64,000 nt of DNA from GCA-2730975 sp937893275 (GTDB lineage: Bacteria; Verrucomicrobiota; Verrucomicrobiia; Opitutales; Seribacteraceae), in contig CAXAHJ010000008.1 of the NCBI GenBank assembly GCA_963968595.1, positions 10,142 to 74,141 on the forward strand. The letters are read 5' to 3'. The notes below the pieces were generated by a model. That model was not told the origin of the DNA, ran no database searches, and saw nothing but the letters and a program-made list of their open reading frames with translations. The first letter of the stretch is position 1. The number at the start of each line of letters is the position of its first letter. This document shows, one piece after another, positions 15,251-24,868 of the stretch. Both the position numbers and the translations under genes were made by a program.

Positions 15251-18200
15251 CTAGTCCTCGATTTGCCGGAAGTAGTTTTCCATGGCTCTGCGGAATTCTG
15301 GTGGCGGCACTCCCGATGCTCCTCCCGCCTGTTGAGGTTTGCGGTTTCCGGGGGCAATGCCATCGGCATCGCCCAGAGCGGTTGCGTGCTCTTGGTCCGT
15401 ATTTCCCCCTTGTTGGCTGCCGCCACCCGTTTGTCCGGGCATCATGCCTTTGCCTTGTCCGGGTTTTTGTCCTGAAAGTTGGCTCAGGAGGAATTGAAGA
15501 GCTTGTGAGTTTCCTGCCGAAGAACCTTGAGAACCTGATTGGGCGGCTTCAATGAGCAGGTTTATGATATCGCTAATGGAATCACGGGATTGTGTTTGCG
15601 CTTTTGCGGTCGGTTTTCCGTAATCTTTTTTTTCCAATCCCGAGGCGGAAGTGGCCATGTAGGTGTGAGCATCGTCAAATATGGGGTTGATTTCTTCGAT
15701 CGCAATATCGACTTGAACCTCGGTCAGGTCGGTCATCAGATCTCTCTGGTTCTCCGCGAGGAGAGTTGAACGCTCCTTGCGAACGTCTTTTTCGAAATGA
15801 TCTTCAAGCAACTTTGTTTTGCCCATGATTGCCTTTTGTTTTTCTCGAATGCGAAGCAAGGCCACGAGCTGGGCGGTAATGTCTTTGCATTCGCCGCCGC
15901 CGCCGCCACCTCCACCGCCACCGCCACCTTCATCTTCTTCCAGCATGTCGGCCCATTCTTTAAACTTTTCTGCCCAATGGTCTAGGTTGTCCAGTGCGGC
16001 AAAAGCGATGTTCTTTCGAATGAGGTCGGACCCTTTTCGCAAACCTTCGACAGCATCTTCTTCCTCCATGAGCTTTCCGACTTTTCCATACTTTTCCCGA
16101 CCGGTTCTTTCGTGGAAACGGCTTATTTCTCCTTGGAGAAGCTCGGTCTCGACATGTGCGTCAATCTGCGTGTTTTCCAGCTCGCTCTGCACCTTGAGTT
16201 GTTTCTCGGGCAAAGCTTTCGAGCGGTGACCAATGGTGCTCGGCAAGTGGGAAACAAGAACTTCGCCAAGACGATTCTCGGTTTTTTGGACCTTTCGTAA
16301 CCGCTGAGCGAGGGTAAGCGCCTCAAGATCGTCAAGCTGTTCATTTGCTTGCTCCAGTATCTCTCTCAAGCTTTCCAGCGCTTCTTGTTCGGATTGTTCT
16401 GAATCGGACAAATTGGGCTTGGCAGACGAAGGGTTTGCCTTGGCTTGGTCTATGCTTTGAGCGGCCTTTGCCATTTCGTTCGAGGCGACCTCCTCCATTT
16501 TGCGGAGGGTTTCACTCCATTCTGTTAGAGCGTTTTCATCGAAAAGAGGATTTCGGAGTGCTTCCCGAAGGGTTTCGGCTCCTTCTTCCGCCGTTTCCCT
16601 AAGATCACGAGCGTTGTCTCTTTGCGATTCCGCTAAGTTTTCCAATGCCTTGTCCGATTGTCGTTCGTCTAGTTCATCGAATGCCTCGTCGGATAGGCGC
16701 ACGTTTTCCAGCATGATGGCTTCCTCTTCTCTGGCGATTTCGGAAACCTGGGCTAGGATTTCCTCCATCCGGCGACGAACTGCTTCTGCATGCTCTTCGG
16801 GACCTACGACATGTAGAATGATTTCCCTAGAGACGGAGGGCTCTCTGTCCGGCGCTCTGTCAATCGCTTTGGCGGTCAGGATTGCAACATCTCCTCCCTT
16901 GAGTCCGAGAAAAGATGGATCGAAGGGGAAGGAAAGCTCCAGTGTTTTGGCATCTGTGGCCTGTTCCTCCTTCTTTGAAAGTCGGTCTGGTTCGTGGCTT
17001 TGCCCATCGATTGCTTGCACCCCGAGATAGAGCTCCAACATGGTGATGCCGTAGTCGTCTTTTGCGATAACTCGAAGATCCAAGGTTTCCGTCTCTAGAA
17101 TCGCGCTTTCTCCAGGAAGGTTTTCGAAATCAACCCGTGGCGCCTCGTCCGGTATGGAGTTCACCGTAAGTGCAGTTGGCGTTGCGGCGGAAAGACCGAA
17201 AATATCCGTGAACCTAATTTGCGCGTCAAAGGATTCTGCGACAATGCCCAACTCGGTTTTGAAAGTTTCCTTGTCGGCCACAACGTCGAAATGAGTACTT
17301 TTTGTTCGAACGCCAACTCGCTCGACGGGTCTATTTGAGACACCTTCCAAAGTGAGGTTGGTGCCCTCCAGAACCTTAACTCGCGTGCCTTTAATGGTCT
17401 TTCGCTCTCTTGGGTAACCTAAATAGCCCGGGAGGTCGACGATGGCTTCCAATCGTTCGATGCGCGGACGTTCCAATGGCGTAACCTGAAGAACAGCCCG
17501 TGCGTCTCCCACTTCCAGTGCCCAATCTCTAGCCTCGAATTGTCCGGGGAGAACGAACTCGTAAATAAGGCCATTTCTTTTTGCGGAAAACTCTTGGCCG
17601 GTCGAGGATATGAGGACGGCTTCCTCGGGTTTGCGGCGAGAATCCTTGGACAGAATGCAGCGCAAGTGCACTGGCTCGCCTCGGGCGCAGAAGGTTTGAG
17701 CAGGAAAACATGCCGGTGTGGTTAAAGTGAGGCGAGGGGAGTTATTCCAGGGCGTGGCCCACCTCTCCCATGCATTTTGTGCGATTTTCGGTAGCGTCAA
17801 CGTTATGATTCCCACAAGAAGAGCAGCTCCTGAGCAGAACGAGAGAGCTCGTCTTGACGGCTGAACGTCGACCGCTTCATCCAGTTTCAGTCGGCTGATC
17901 TCTTGCTCCACTTTTTTCGCGGCTGCTTCGAAAAGCGCCTCGGAATGCCGTGTTTCCTCCGGGGAACGCCGAGCGAGTTCGAGGACTCCTAGGAAACGAT
18001 CGCCGGGACCGCCGAATTTGCTCCGAACTAATTTTGCTAGATGAATTTCCGATCGCGGAAGAAGAATGCCGCCACGATACCATGCCAAAAACATTAAGAT
18101 CGCTCCCGCCCAACCAGCTCCCGCTAGAAAAATGCGAACGAGGTCAGGCGTGTTCCATAATCGGTCACTGGCAAATAAAACTAACCAGGAGGTCAGCAAA

Positions 18201-18322
18201 CACGCTGTAATGGCACCCGCTCCACGGGTGTGGGCAACCTTGCGAACCCTTGCCCCCAAGCGAATGGTTGCTCGCCGAAGGCTTTCCGGCAGAGGTGCGT
18301 GTATTTTGCTTTTTTGCTTCAT
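15251..18322 (-). CDS. DUF4175-type large membrane protein with long coiled coil
   Basis: This 1023-residue protein uses ATG 18322, two bases after the upstream TAG, with AGGA inside the previous gene's last codons. Two transmembrane helices lie near 30-52 and 58-78, and a third near 180-200. A periplasmic beta-rich region (about 205-500) follows, then a very long acidic coiled coil (about 510-900), a run of 12 glycines, and a low-complexity Gly/Gln/Pro C-terminus (about 900-1010). This matches the DUF4175 family encoded beside vWA genes. It probably forms a large membrane-anchored complex with the vWA proteins and the MoxR ATPase; its function is unknown. The run of glycines is encoded by a GCC/ACC trinucleotide-like tract. 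Confidence 0.8.
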   Translation of the reverse strand: MKQKSKIHAPLPESLRRATIRLGARVRKVAHTRGAGAITACLLTSWLVLFASDRLWNTPDLVRIFLAGAGWAGAILMFLAWYRGGILLPRSEIHLAKLVRSKFGGPGDRFLGVLELARRSPEETRHSEALFEAAAKKVEQEISRLKLDEAVDVQPSRRALSFCSGAALLVGIITLTLPKIAQNAWERWATPWNNSPRLTLTTPACFPAQTFCARGEPVHLRCILSKDSRRKPEEAVLISSTGQEFSAKRNGLIYEFVLPGQFEARDWALEVGDARAVLQVTPLERPRIERLEAIVDLPGYLGYPRERKTIKGTRVKVLEGTNLTLEGVSNRPVERVGVRTKSTHFDVVADKETFKTELGIVAESFDAQIRFTDIFGLSAATPTALTVNSIPDEAPRVDFENLPGESAILETETLDLRVIAKDDYGITMLELYLGVQAIDGQSHEPDRLSKKEEQATDAKTLELSFPFDPSFLGLKGGDVAILTAKAIDRAPDREPSVSREIILHVVGPEEHAEAVRRRMEEILAQVSEIAREEEAIMLENVRLSDEAFDELDERQSDKALENLAESQRDNARDLRETAEEGAETLREALRNPLFDENALTEWSETLRKMEEVASNEMAKAAQSIDQAKANPSSAKPNLSDSEQSEQEALESLREILEQANEQLDDLEALTLAQRLRKVQKTENRLGEVLVSHLPSTIGHRSKALPEKQLKVQSELENTQIDAHVETELLQGEISRFHERTGREKYGKVGKLMEEEDAVEGLRKGSDLIRKNIAFAALDNLDHWAEKFKEWADMLEEDEGGGGGGGGGGGGECKDITAQLVALLRIREKQKAIMGKTKLLEDHFEKDVRKERSTLLAENQRDLMTDLTEVQVDIAIEEINPIFDDAHTYMATSASGLEKKDYGKPTAKAQTQSRDSISDIINLLIEAAQSGSQGSSAGNSQALQFLLSQLSGQKPGQGKGMMPGQTGGGSQQGGNTDQEHATALGDADGIAPGNRKPQQAGGASGVPPPEFRRAMENYFRQIED
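15893..15928. repeat. trinucleotide-like tract encoding 12 glycines
   Basis: Twelve glycine codons in a row (GGN on the minus strand; GCC/ACC/TCC on the plus strand) lie within the DUF4175 gene, including five identical GCC triplets at 15893-15907. In-frame expansion or contraction would change linker length without breaking the gene. Confidence 0.85.
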
Positions 18323-18324
18323 GG

Positions 18325-20505
18325 CTAAATCATTCCTGCGAATTTGCGACCAGTCCAGTAAATTGCGAGCAATCCGCAAAGGAATAATCCCCAGTAGAGA
18401 TCGGTTCGTAGCCGATGTATTCGTTCCAGAGGATCGGGGGCAGGCAGGGCGGCTATAGCTTGAACGATGCTTTCTAGATTTTCGGCGAGGCCGTACTTCC
18501 CGCCAGTGAGCCTTGCCAGTTCGCGAAGATCGCCTGCCCGCGCCGGGCGGCCAAGCCGTTCCAGCCCATGACTTTCCGCCTGCAAGTTGGTTTCCAAGAA
18601 ACGATCGGCTTTTGTAACTTCCGTTCTGATTTTGATCGTGCCGGATTGACGAGTCCGAAAGGTTGCGAGAAAGACGCCATCTCCTTCCGGAGCAGGTTCA
18701 TAAAAGATTCTTTCGGTTTCTCCTCCGGGGTGCTCAACCATACTTTCTACAGGGCCATCTTTAAGGGGAAAACCGTCTTTGTCCAAGACGATGCAGCGCA
18801 GGTAGACGTTTTCGCCTGTTTTTGGCCTTTCCGGGCTGTGGATGACTTTCATCCCATCACCTTCCGACAGATGCCTTCCATGGGCCATCCATCGGGTTAT
18901 TTGGCTCCAGAAACGATAGTGGTATTTGTCTTCGACGCCTCGACGCCATCGCCATGCGGAGTCGCTTCCGAGGTAGAGGGTTTTGCCGGCTCCGACATAG
19001 CGAATAGCCAACACCGGCATCCGTCCCCATTCGTTTCTAAAGATCGAGTGTACTGCAAGTACTTCGGATCCCGGCCGACTCTTGAGAGCAGCGGCGGACC
19101 AATGAAACCCCGGGAGTCGTTCCCAGAATTGAACGTCAGGTTCGCCCGCTCCTCTAAGCGTGGTCAGCCAGTGATTGCGGCCTTTTGTGGTAAGCGTGAT
19201 GGCCGAAGAATTGGAGGTGCCCACTCCCCTCGGTTTGGTTGGGTCGAAGGCAACGGGAATAAGGTCACCCAAGGGGCTTTCGGCAAGACTGGGTTGACGC
19301 CCTCGTCGTCCGGGAAGAAAAATCACCCCGGAGGCTTGCAGGCGGACAAGGTTGGCCAATGCCTCGCAGTCGTCTTCACTCAATTCTCCTTCTCCCAGTC
19401 CAATGTCCCCAATAAATACTACGTCGTAAGGGGCCAGTTCTTCGGGAGAGCCGGGGAATTCTCTAAGGTATCCCCGTCCGTTGCCGGGATTCATTCCCGG
19501 GTGGAGAAGAATGCAGTTCATATCGACTCGGGGATCGCGTTCAAGAGCATTGCGTAGAAATCGATATTCCCACCTTGGGAATGAATCTACGATCAGGGCC
19601 TTGAGTACCTTGCTTTCGATCCGTGTCTCGAGCTCTCTGGCATTATTTTCCAATATGCTTTCTCCCGGATGCTCTTCAAGCTCTGCCCGTAACCGCATCT
19701 GCCCTTTCATTGTGGGCAGCCAGGACATAGTTCCGCTCACCTCCTCGCCAGCTGGCAAGATTATCGGTTTTATGGCTACTTGTTCATCGTTCCCCATCAG
19801 CTTCAAGGTCGTTTCGATACGCTCGGGGAAGGCGTTCAAAATACGGTAACTGACGGATAACCGTTCATCGAGGAGAGCAAAAGAAGGTGCGGTGAAGTTC
19901 TCGAGAACGAGATCGGGCAGAGGCTTTTCTCTGCCGACTCGAACAACGTATGCGGGGACTCCCGCCGCACGACAACGACCTGCGAGAGATAGTGGGGATG
20001 GACCTGTGTTTGCGTCTCCGTCAGTGAAGTATAGAGCCGCCTTTAGATTTGAAATACGATCAAGCCCTTCCTGTAAAGGAAGCGAAAGGTCTGTTGCCTC
20101 GCTGCCGCTTGCGGAAGAAAAAGGGAGTTCAGAAACAATGGCCGTCTTTTCGAGTTCGGAGCGCCAAGGTTGAGTAAGTGATTTTTTTACCCACTCCGAA
20201 CGAGTGAGTATCGTTCCGTTGGCGTCTTTTACATCGCGCGTATTCATGCTGCCCGAAGCGTCCGCCAGCAGAAGTATTTCGGGTTCGGAATCCCTTTCTA
20301 TGAGTTCGACGCGTTCAGGGTTCGCCAGCGTGACCAGAATCAAACCCACGATAATGAATCTCAAAGCTTCCAGCCATGCGATGGATTTTTTTCTACCTGA
20401 ACGAATCCAAGTAAGGATGCAAAGCCGCAGGCAGATGGCCATAACGGCAATCACCACCAACACGACCGGCCAAGACCAGCCTAGGCGCCATTCGGAAAAA
20501 TCCAT
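18325..20505 (-). CDS. membrane protein with von Willebrand factor A domain and glutamine-amidotransferase-like region
   Basis: This 726-residue protein overlaps the preceding stop by one base (TGATG at 20507-20503), so translation is coupled. Two N-terminal helices (about 10-32 and 38-57) precede a vWA domain with a MIDAS motif of DxSGS type (LLADASGSMNTRD, about residue 78). A CARDB/Ig-like region follows, then a class I glutamine amidotransferase-like fold (about 330-480, 'YDVVFIGDIG', 'GVIFLPGRRG') without an evident Cys nucleophile. It ends in an extracellular beta region and a C-terminal helix (about 705-722). This is the usual product of PVC MoxR/BatA operons. It is presumably a metal-dependent adhesion partner whose assembly is driven by the MoxR ATPase. 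Confidence 0.85.
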   Translation of the reverse strand: MDFSEWRLGWSWPVVLVVIAVMAICLRLCILTWIRSGRKKSIAWLEALRFIIVGLILVTLANPERVELIERDSEPEILLLADASGSMNTRDVKDANGTILTRSEWVKKSLTQPWRSELEKTAIVSELPFSSASGSEATDLSLPLQEGLDRISNLKAALYFTDGDANTGPSPLSLAGRCRAAGVPAYVVRVGREKPLPDLVLENFTAPSFALLDERLSVSYRILNAFPERIETTLKLMGNDEQVAIKPIILPAGEEVSGTMSWLPTMKGQMRLRAELEEHPGESILENNARELETRIESKVLKALIVDSFPRWEYRFLRNALERDPRVDMNCILLHPGMNPGNGRGYLREFPGSPEELAPYDVVFIGDIGLGEGELSEDDCEALANLVRLQASGVIFLPGRRGRQPSLAESPLGDLIPVAFDPTKPRGVGTSNSSAITLTTKGRNHWLTTLRGAGEPDVQFWERLPGFHWSAAALKSRPGSEVLAVHSIFRNEWGRMPVLAIRYVGAGKTLYLGSDSAWRWRRGVEDKYHYRFWSQITRWMAHGRHLSEGDGMKVIHSPERPKTGENVYLRCIVLDKDGFPLKDGPVESMVEHPGGETERIFYEPAPEGDGVFLATFRTRQSGTIKIRTEVTKADRFLETNLQAESHGLERLGRPARAGDLRELARLTGGKYGLAENLESIVQAIAALPAPDPLERIHRLRTDLYWGLFLCGLLAIYWTGRKFAGMI

Positions 20506-22469
20506 CAAGATGGTCGACCTTTCATTTTTTTGATGGCACCAGGTAATCCCAAGAGAGATTCGCCCAACAGGAAAATGAGAACGAGGTAAAGGAAAACGGT
20601 CCATATCTCGGAGCGAGATGACTGATTGCCCAAAGCTTCCGTTTTAAGATAGCTTACGAAATCATTGCCTAGAGAATCGACAGCTTGCTTTTTTGGGAAG
20701 AGTGCAGGCGAATCCTCCTCGTGCGGGCGATTTACGGCTGCCACGTTGCCGTCGATAAGGTAGACTCCTGCATGCAAGGTCGGGTTTTTTCTCTCCTGTG
20801 AGTCGAGACACTCGATTTCGTTTGCTTGCGCAAATTCGGAAGAACCGCAAGCCAGCGAACGCGCTGGCGAGTGTGTTGCCGTGGTCTCTTCCAATAGGCG
20901 TTGAATCGCCGGCACGAGAATATATCCGTTTGCCAAACCGGACCATTTTTCTACGGGTAGAGTCGAAAAGATATATATCGCTCCCTTGCCCATTATTTTG
21001 CGGGATAAGAAGGGCTTCCCGTCCGAGAAATAAGCCAAAGGTTCGGTGCCAAGGGGAATGCTGCGAGTGGTGGTGGAGAGTTCACTTAAGGGTAGGCGAG
21101 TGCCATCGGAAGCATTGGCGAAAATGCCGCCGTTTTCATTCCAAGAATTTACGCGAAACGAAGATTCGGAGTCAGGTGCTTTTTCTGCCGGTTGCCATCG
21201 TATCGGGTCGATTGCAGCGCCTTCTTTTGAAACGGGAGGAAAGCATAGTAGCGTCCCCCCTTCATTGACGAAGGATTTGAATAATTCGGCTTCTTGTGGA
21301 GTCCGCGGATTTCCTTGAAGGACGATCAGCGTTCTGCCGGCGAGATCCTCCTTATTTAGGTTGGATGACGGCAGGACGTCTGCCGGAACTCCTTTCTCGT
21401 TGGCTGCCGCTGCCCGCAGAATGCGTCCTGCCTTGGGTAGGTCGGTCCTGATCGCGGCATGTGGGCGATTTGCAGAGCCGTAGGCGAAATACCAAGAGTT
21501 GTCGCCGAGGCACAGATCGGGGGGGAGACTAAGAGAAAGCCATCCTTGGTTTTTCGGTTCCGGCAAAGGCACGGAGGATCGCCAAAGAAATCTCTCCCCT
21601 TTGAATTCGGCTGTAAGTTCACTTTGCACGCCGTCTAGGTTGGCCGTGATTCGCAAGGGAATATCGGCAATCGGGCGGCGTTTAATATGTGCGAGAAGGT
21701 CGAGCTTTTCGCTGCGGCGCAAGAGGTTTTCACCGAGTAGGGAAGAGTTTGTGGAAGCTTCACCTTCTAGAGCGAGAATTCGCGTGCGCCACGAACCTTC
21801 CTTTGCCGCCAGAACTTTCTTGATCCGTCGAAAGATGTCTTCGCTCCCCTCTGGTTTCCAGTTGCTTTCCTGCATATCGGAAGCAATGACTATTTCGGCA
21901 GTGGCCACGCCGTTTTCTTCCAACCAGTCGAGAGTGGTTGCAAGGGTGGCGGGTATGTCGGCTGCCGTTTCGGTGGCCCCGAGGTATCGTTCCATGGCGG
22001 GATCAGCGAGGGTGGACAAATCGGACAATATGACGGGTTCTCGCAAGGCGCTGTCGACCAAGACGATTCTGCTTTCGGTCCAAGGTTTCGCAAAGTTCTC
22101 CAGGGCTTTTAAGGCGAGTTCCCGTTTGCTTGCCTCCCCTTCTCCTGTTTTCGTTTCCATACTCGCTGAACGGTCCAGTATCAAGGCTATCGCCTCGGGT
22201 GCTCCGGACGAAAAGGAAAACATTGAATCTCCGCCCGTCATCGGTCGAGAAAGAGCAAAAACCAAGCCGATCAAGGCTAATACGCGGAGTAACAAAGTCA
22301 GCCACCGTTTCAAACGAGAAAGTTTCGAGGAACTTCGTCTTGCCTGTAAGAGAAAGCGAGTGGCCGCCCACGGTTGCGATCGGTGCCGTAGCAAGTTCAG
22401 CAGATGGATGATTACCGGCAGCAACGCCAAGGGCAATCCGTACAGTGCTAGAGGCTGAAGGAATGTCAT
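20505..22469 (-). CDS. BatA-domain / vWA membrane protein
   Basis: This 654-residue protein starts with the BatA (aerotolerance regulator N-terminal) domain: MTFLQPLALYGLPLALLPVI, HLLNLLRHR and a second helix at about 60-80 ending FALSRPMTG. A vWA domain follows with an incomplete MIDAS-like motif (ALILDRSASMET, about residue 93, DxSxS intact). A second large periplasmic region contains another amidotransferase-like segment ('FVNEGGTLLCFPP'), and a C-terminal helix lies at about 625-645. It is 57 bases downstream of DUF58 and its stop overlaps the next gene's ATG. Bat-type proteins are linked to envelope stress and aerotolerance in other phyla. Confidence 0.88.
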   Translation of the reverse strand: MTFLQPLALYGLPLALLPVIIHLLNLLRHRSQPWAATRFLLQARRSSSKLSRLKRWLTLLLRVLALIGLVFALSRPMTGGDSMFSFSSGAPEAIALILDRSASMETKTGEGEASKRELALKALENFAKPWTESRIVLVDSALREPVILSDLSTLADPAMERYLGATETAADIPATLATTLDWLEENGVATAEIVIASDMQESNWKPEGSEDIFRRIKKVLAAKEGSWRTRILALEGEASTNSSLLGENLLRRSEKLDLLAHIKRRPIADIPLRITANLDGVQSELTAEFKGERFLWRSSVPLPEPKNQGWLSLSLPPDLCLGDNSWYFAYGSANRPHAAIRTDLPKAGRILRAAAANEKGVPADVLPSSNLNKEDLAGRTLIVLQGNPRTPQEAELFKSFVNEGGTLLCFPPVSKEGAAIDPIRWQPAEKAPDSESSFRVNSWNENGGIFANASDGTRLPLSELSTTTRSIPLGTEPLAYFSDGKPFLSRKIMGKGAIYIFSTLPVEKWSGLANGYILVPAIQRLLEETTATHSPARSLACGSSEFAQANEIECLDSQERKNPTLHAGVYLIDGNVAAVNRPHEEDSPALFPKKQAVDSLGNDFVSYLKTEALGNQSSRSEIWTVFLYLVLIFLLGESLLGLPGAIKKMKGRPS

Positions 22470-22526
22470 GTTCCTGATTTCAACTGATATTCAACAGGCT
22501 TTTTGCTTTTTATCAAATCGGATCGA

Positions 22527-23435
22527 TCATGCGGCCTTGCCTGCCGTGCGTTCGCCGAGAAACTTGTCCAGTACTTCGGCCACGGGAACGTCGGTGCGAA
22601 TGATGCGATGATCAGCCTCGGATTCGAGGCATCCTTGAGCAAGAGATTCGAGATGAATTCTCATGCTCTCGAGGTATTGCTCCCTGATTACGGCAGGTTC
22701 CGTAATCAGCGAACCGGCTCCCTCCAAGTCAACGAAGCGAGTTGGGCGTTCGAAGGGGAAATCCTCTTCTTGAGGGTCGATGAGGTGAAATAAAACGACG
22801 TCGTGCCGACGGTCGCGTAAATGATGTATGGCATCGATCAAGTCTTTAGGTTCATCTAGAAAATCCGATATCACGACCGTCATTCCTCGAGGTCGAACTC
22901 TCTCCGCTAGATCGTGCAGACTATCTACCAGGGAAGGGGAACCCTTGGGTTTGAGTGGGCCCATTGTCTCTAGTATTTCCTGAACCTGAGCCGGGTTGCG
23001 TTTAGCCGGTAGTTCGAAAGATTTCTTGTCTCGAATGGCCAAGAGGCCGGCGGCATCACCTTGGCCGATAATTAAGTAAGCGAAAGTGGCGGCCAGTCTT
23101 TTAGCATATTCCAATTTACTTTCAGTCGCTCCAAAGCCCATTGAGCCACTGCAATCGAGGGCAAAGTAGCAGCGTAGATTGGTTTCGGCTTCGAATTCCT
23201 TTAGGTAGTACCGGTCAGAACGGGCATATACTCGCCAATCCATTCTACGGGGATCTTCTCCGGCAACGTATTCACGGTATTCCGCAAATTCGACGCTGGA
23301 ACCTTTGTGAGGACTTCTGTGATGTCCTGACACGCTCCCTTCCATTGGGAAAGGTGTGAGCAAGGGTTCCGAGGTGATGCGGGAAATCGCCTCCGTGTCC
23401 AAGTATTTGAGGTAGGACTTGCGTCTTCTACTCAT
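22527..23435 (-). CDS. DUF58 domain protein
   Basis: This 302-residue protein starts at ATG 23435, which overlaps the MoxR stop as ATGA; a longer upstream frame is an artefact running through MoxR. It is a soluble DUF58 protein with the conserved block 'FAEYREYVAGEDPRRMDWRVYAR' (about 45-70), then a vWA-like fold with FALDCSGSMGF (about 90-100) and 'MTVVISDFLDEP'. DUF58 proteins almost always accompany MoxR ATPases and are thought to link the ATPase with vWA targets. It has no signal peptide, so it is cytoplasmic or membrane-peripheral. Confidence 0.92.
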   Translation of the reverse strand: MSRRRKSYLKYLDTEAISRITSEPLLTPFPMEGSVSGHHRSPHKGSSVEFAEYREYVAGEDPRRMDWRVYARSDRYYLKEFEAETNLRCYFALDCSGSMGFGATESKLEYAKRLAATFAYLIIGQGDAAGLLAIRDKKSFELPAKRNPAQVQEILETMGPLKPKGSPSLVDSLHDLAERVRPRGMTVVISDFLDEPKDLIDAIHHLRDRRHDVVLFHLIDPQEEDFPFERPTRFVDLEGAGSLITEPAVIREQYLESMRIHLESLAQGCLESEADHRIIRTDVPVAEVLDKFLGERTAGKAA

Positions 23436-24475
23436 CGTTTCTCCTTGCGAGCCTCGGAGATGAGGCGTTTCACAACCTCGGAACTTGTCATTCCTTCCGA
23501 ACGAGCATGAAAGTTGGTTAGAATGCGGTGAAATAGCACGGGTTCGGCCACTGCTTCGATGTCTTCCGTGCTTGCCATGTAATTCCCGTGTAACACGGCT
23601 CGGGCTTTGGCTCCGCGAATTAAAAATTGCACGGCTCGAGGACCAGCGCCCCACTGCACCCACCTTCGCAACCAAGCAGGAGATTCATCGGACTTCGGTC
23701 GGGTTCTGCGTACCAAGTCTACAGCCAGCTCATGCACGTGGTCGGGCACGGGGACTCGCTCTACCAATTCCTGAAACTCACGAAGTTTCTTTCCCGTAAT
23801 TACCTTTTTCAATTTCGGAATATTCCCCGTCGTCGTTTCTTGGGATATCCGAATTTCTTCATCTCTGGAGGGATATTCCACCTGAATGAGGAACATGAAG
23901 CGGTCGAGCTGAGCCTCGGGCAAGGGATAGGTGCCCTCCTGTTCGATTGGGTTTTGCGTAGCCAAAACAAAAAACGGTTCCGGCAAAACATGGTGCTTGC
24001 CGGCCACAGTTACCCTTTTTTCCTGCATCGCTTCCAAAAGAGCCGACTGGGTCTTGGGCGGGGTTCTATTAATTTCATCAGCCAGGATCACGTTTGCGAA
24101 CAGAGGTCCTTTGGCAAAAACGAACTCACGTTCTAGACCTTCCCCGGTGGATTGAAGGATTTCGGTTCCCGTAACATCCGAAGGCATCAAGTCGGGAGTG
24201 AACTGGATGCGACCAAAACTCAGTGAGGTCGTTTGAGCCAGAGAATTAACCAGCAAGGTTTTTGCCAATCCGGGAACGCCCATGAGCAAGGCATGCCCAC
24301 GGGACAACATACAGGTTAGCATTCGCTCGATGACTGCATCCTGACCTATGATGATCTTGCCCACTTCCGAGGTGATGTCCTCGTAGGAGGATCGAAGTTC
24401 CTCAATAGCTTTGACGTCGCCCCCGGAAAGCTCCTTCGGGGTCTTCCTTTTTTCAGTAGTGGTTTTAGTAGCCAT
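23432..24475 (-). CDS. MoxR-family AAA+ ATPase
   Basis: This 347-residue protein has Walker A GVPGLAKT (66-73), Walker B VILADEINR (about 129-137), the TQSALLEAMQE helix, sensor region 'FFVLATQNP' with IEQEGTYPLPEAQLDRF, and a C-terminal lid with the PSPRA-like 'GAGPRAVQFLI' segment. It is a cytoplasmic AAA+ chaperone-like ATPase. It heads the seven-gene operon and probably remodels or inserts the vWA/DUF4175 membrane complex. The ATG has no clear ribosome binding site. The best promoter hexamers upstream (TTGCAC, 18 bases, AACAAT) end ten bases before it and are weak. Confidence 0.95.
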   Translation of the reverse strand: MATKTTTEKRKTPKELSGGDVKAIEELRSSYEDITSEVGKIIIGQDAVIERMLTCMLSRGHALLMGVPGLAKTLLVNSLAQTTSLSFGRIQFTPDLMPSDVTGTEILQSTGEGLEREFVFAKGPLFANVILADEINRTPPKTQSALLEAMQEKRVTVAGKHHVLPEPFFVLATQNPIEQEGTYPLPEAQLDRFMFLIQVEYPSRDEEIRISQETTTGNIPKLKKVITGKKLREFQELVERVPVPDHVHELAVDLVRRTRPKSDESPAWLRRWVQWGAGPRAVQFLIRGAKARAVLHGNYMASTEDIEAVAEPVLFHRILTNFHARSEGMTSSEVVKRLISEARKEKR

Positions 24476-24658
24476 AGTTGTTAAGATTGTTGAACGGTAA
24501 TTGAAAGAAGTGCAAGACGGGAGGCGCGAACAGAATAACGAAAATTTTATTTAGTAGGTTGAATGTGCTTCCTGACAATGCCGATGAAAACTATCTTTCT
24601 GCAATAACTCAACTTTTTACTCTGGACGGTCCTTTACTTTCTGAATCAACCTTGGAGC

Positions 24659-24868
24659 ATGAGATTGATTCAGCGAAAATATAAGATTATCCGTGCTCCA
24701 ACCTTAAAGGATTTAGGCGTTGAAGTGAATGAGCTGCTTGAACGCGAGTACAAAGATACCGAGGGATACCTTTATGTTTCATCAGGGCGTTGGCAGTGCC
24801 TAGGGTCTCCTTTCAAGGAGGAAGATCGTTGGTTGCAGGCTGTCGTTTTTGTTCAAGCTGAAGAATAG
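24659..24868 (+). CDS. DUF1737-like small protein
   Basis: This 69-residue cytoplasmic protein has the arrangement of DUF1737: a short strand at the start ('YKIIRAPTLKDLGVEVNELLE'-type residues at 8-28), then a 'GRWQCLGSPF' segment and a final strand with 'WLQAVVF'. The family consists of small proteins of unknown function with the pattern 'l..eVn.ll..GW...G.p....... QAmv'. GGAG precedes the ATG by a few bases. It stands alone between the MoxR operon promoter region and a terminator at 25092. Confidence 0.65.
   Translation: MRLIQRKYKIIRAPTLKDLGVEVNELLEREYKDTEGYLYVSSGRWQCLGSPFKEEDRWLQAVVFVQAEE

Noticed and set aside
14663..15475. 270-residue plus-strand open frame
   Set aside because: It is the antisense shadow of the squalene-cyclase-like and DUF4175 genes; its composition is Arg/Ser/Leu-rich with no domain, and the opposite strand has clear family motifs and coupled start/stop codons.
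18568..19557. 329-residue plus-strand open frame
   Set aside because: It lies entirely antisense to the vWA gene at 18325-20505 and has no recognisable motif or ribosome binding site.
21499..22458. 319-residue plus-strand open frame
   Set aside because: Antisense to the BatA/vWA gene; Ser/Arg-rich shadow without domains.
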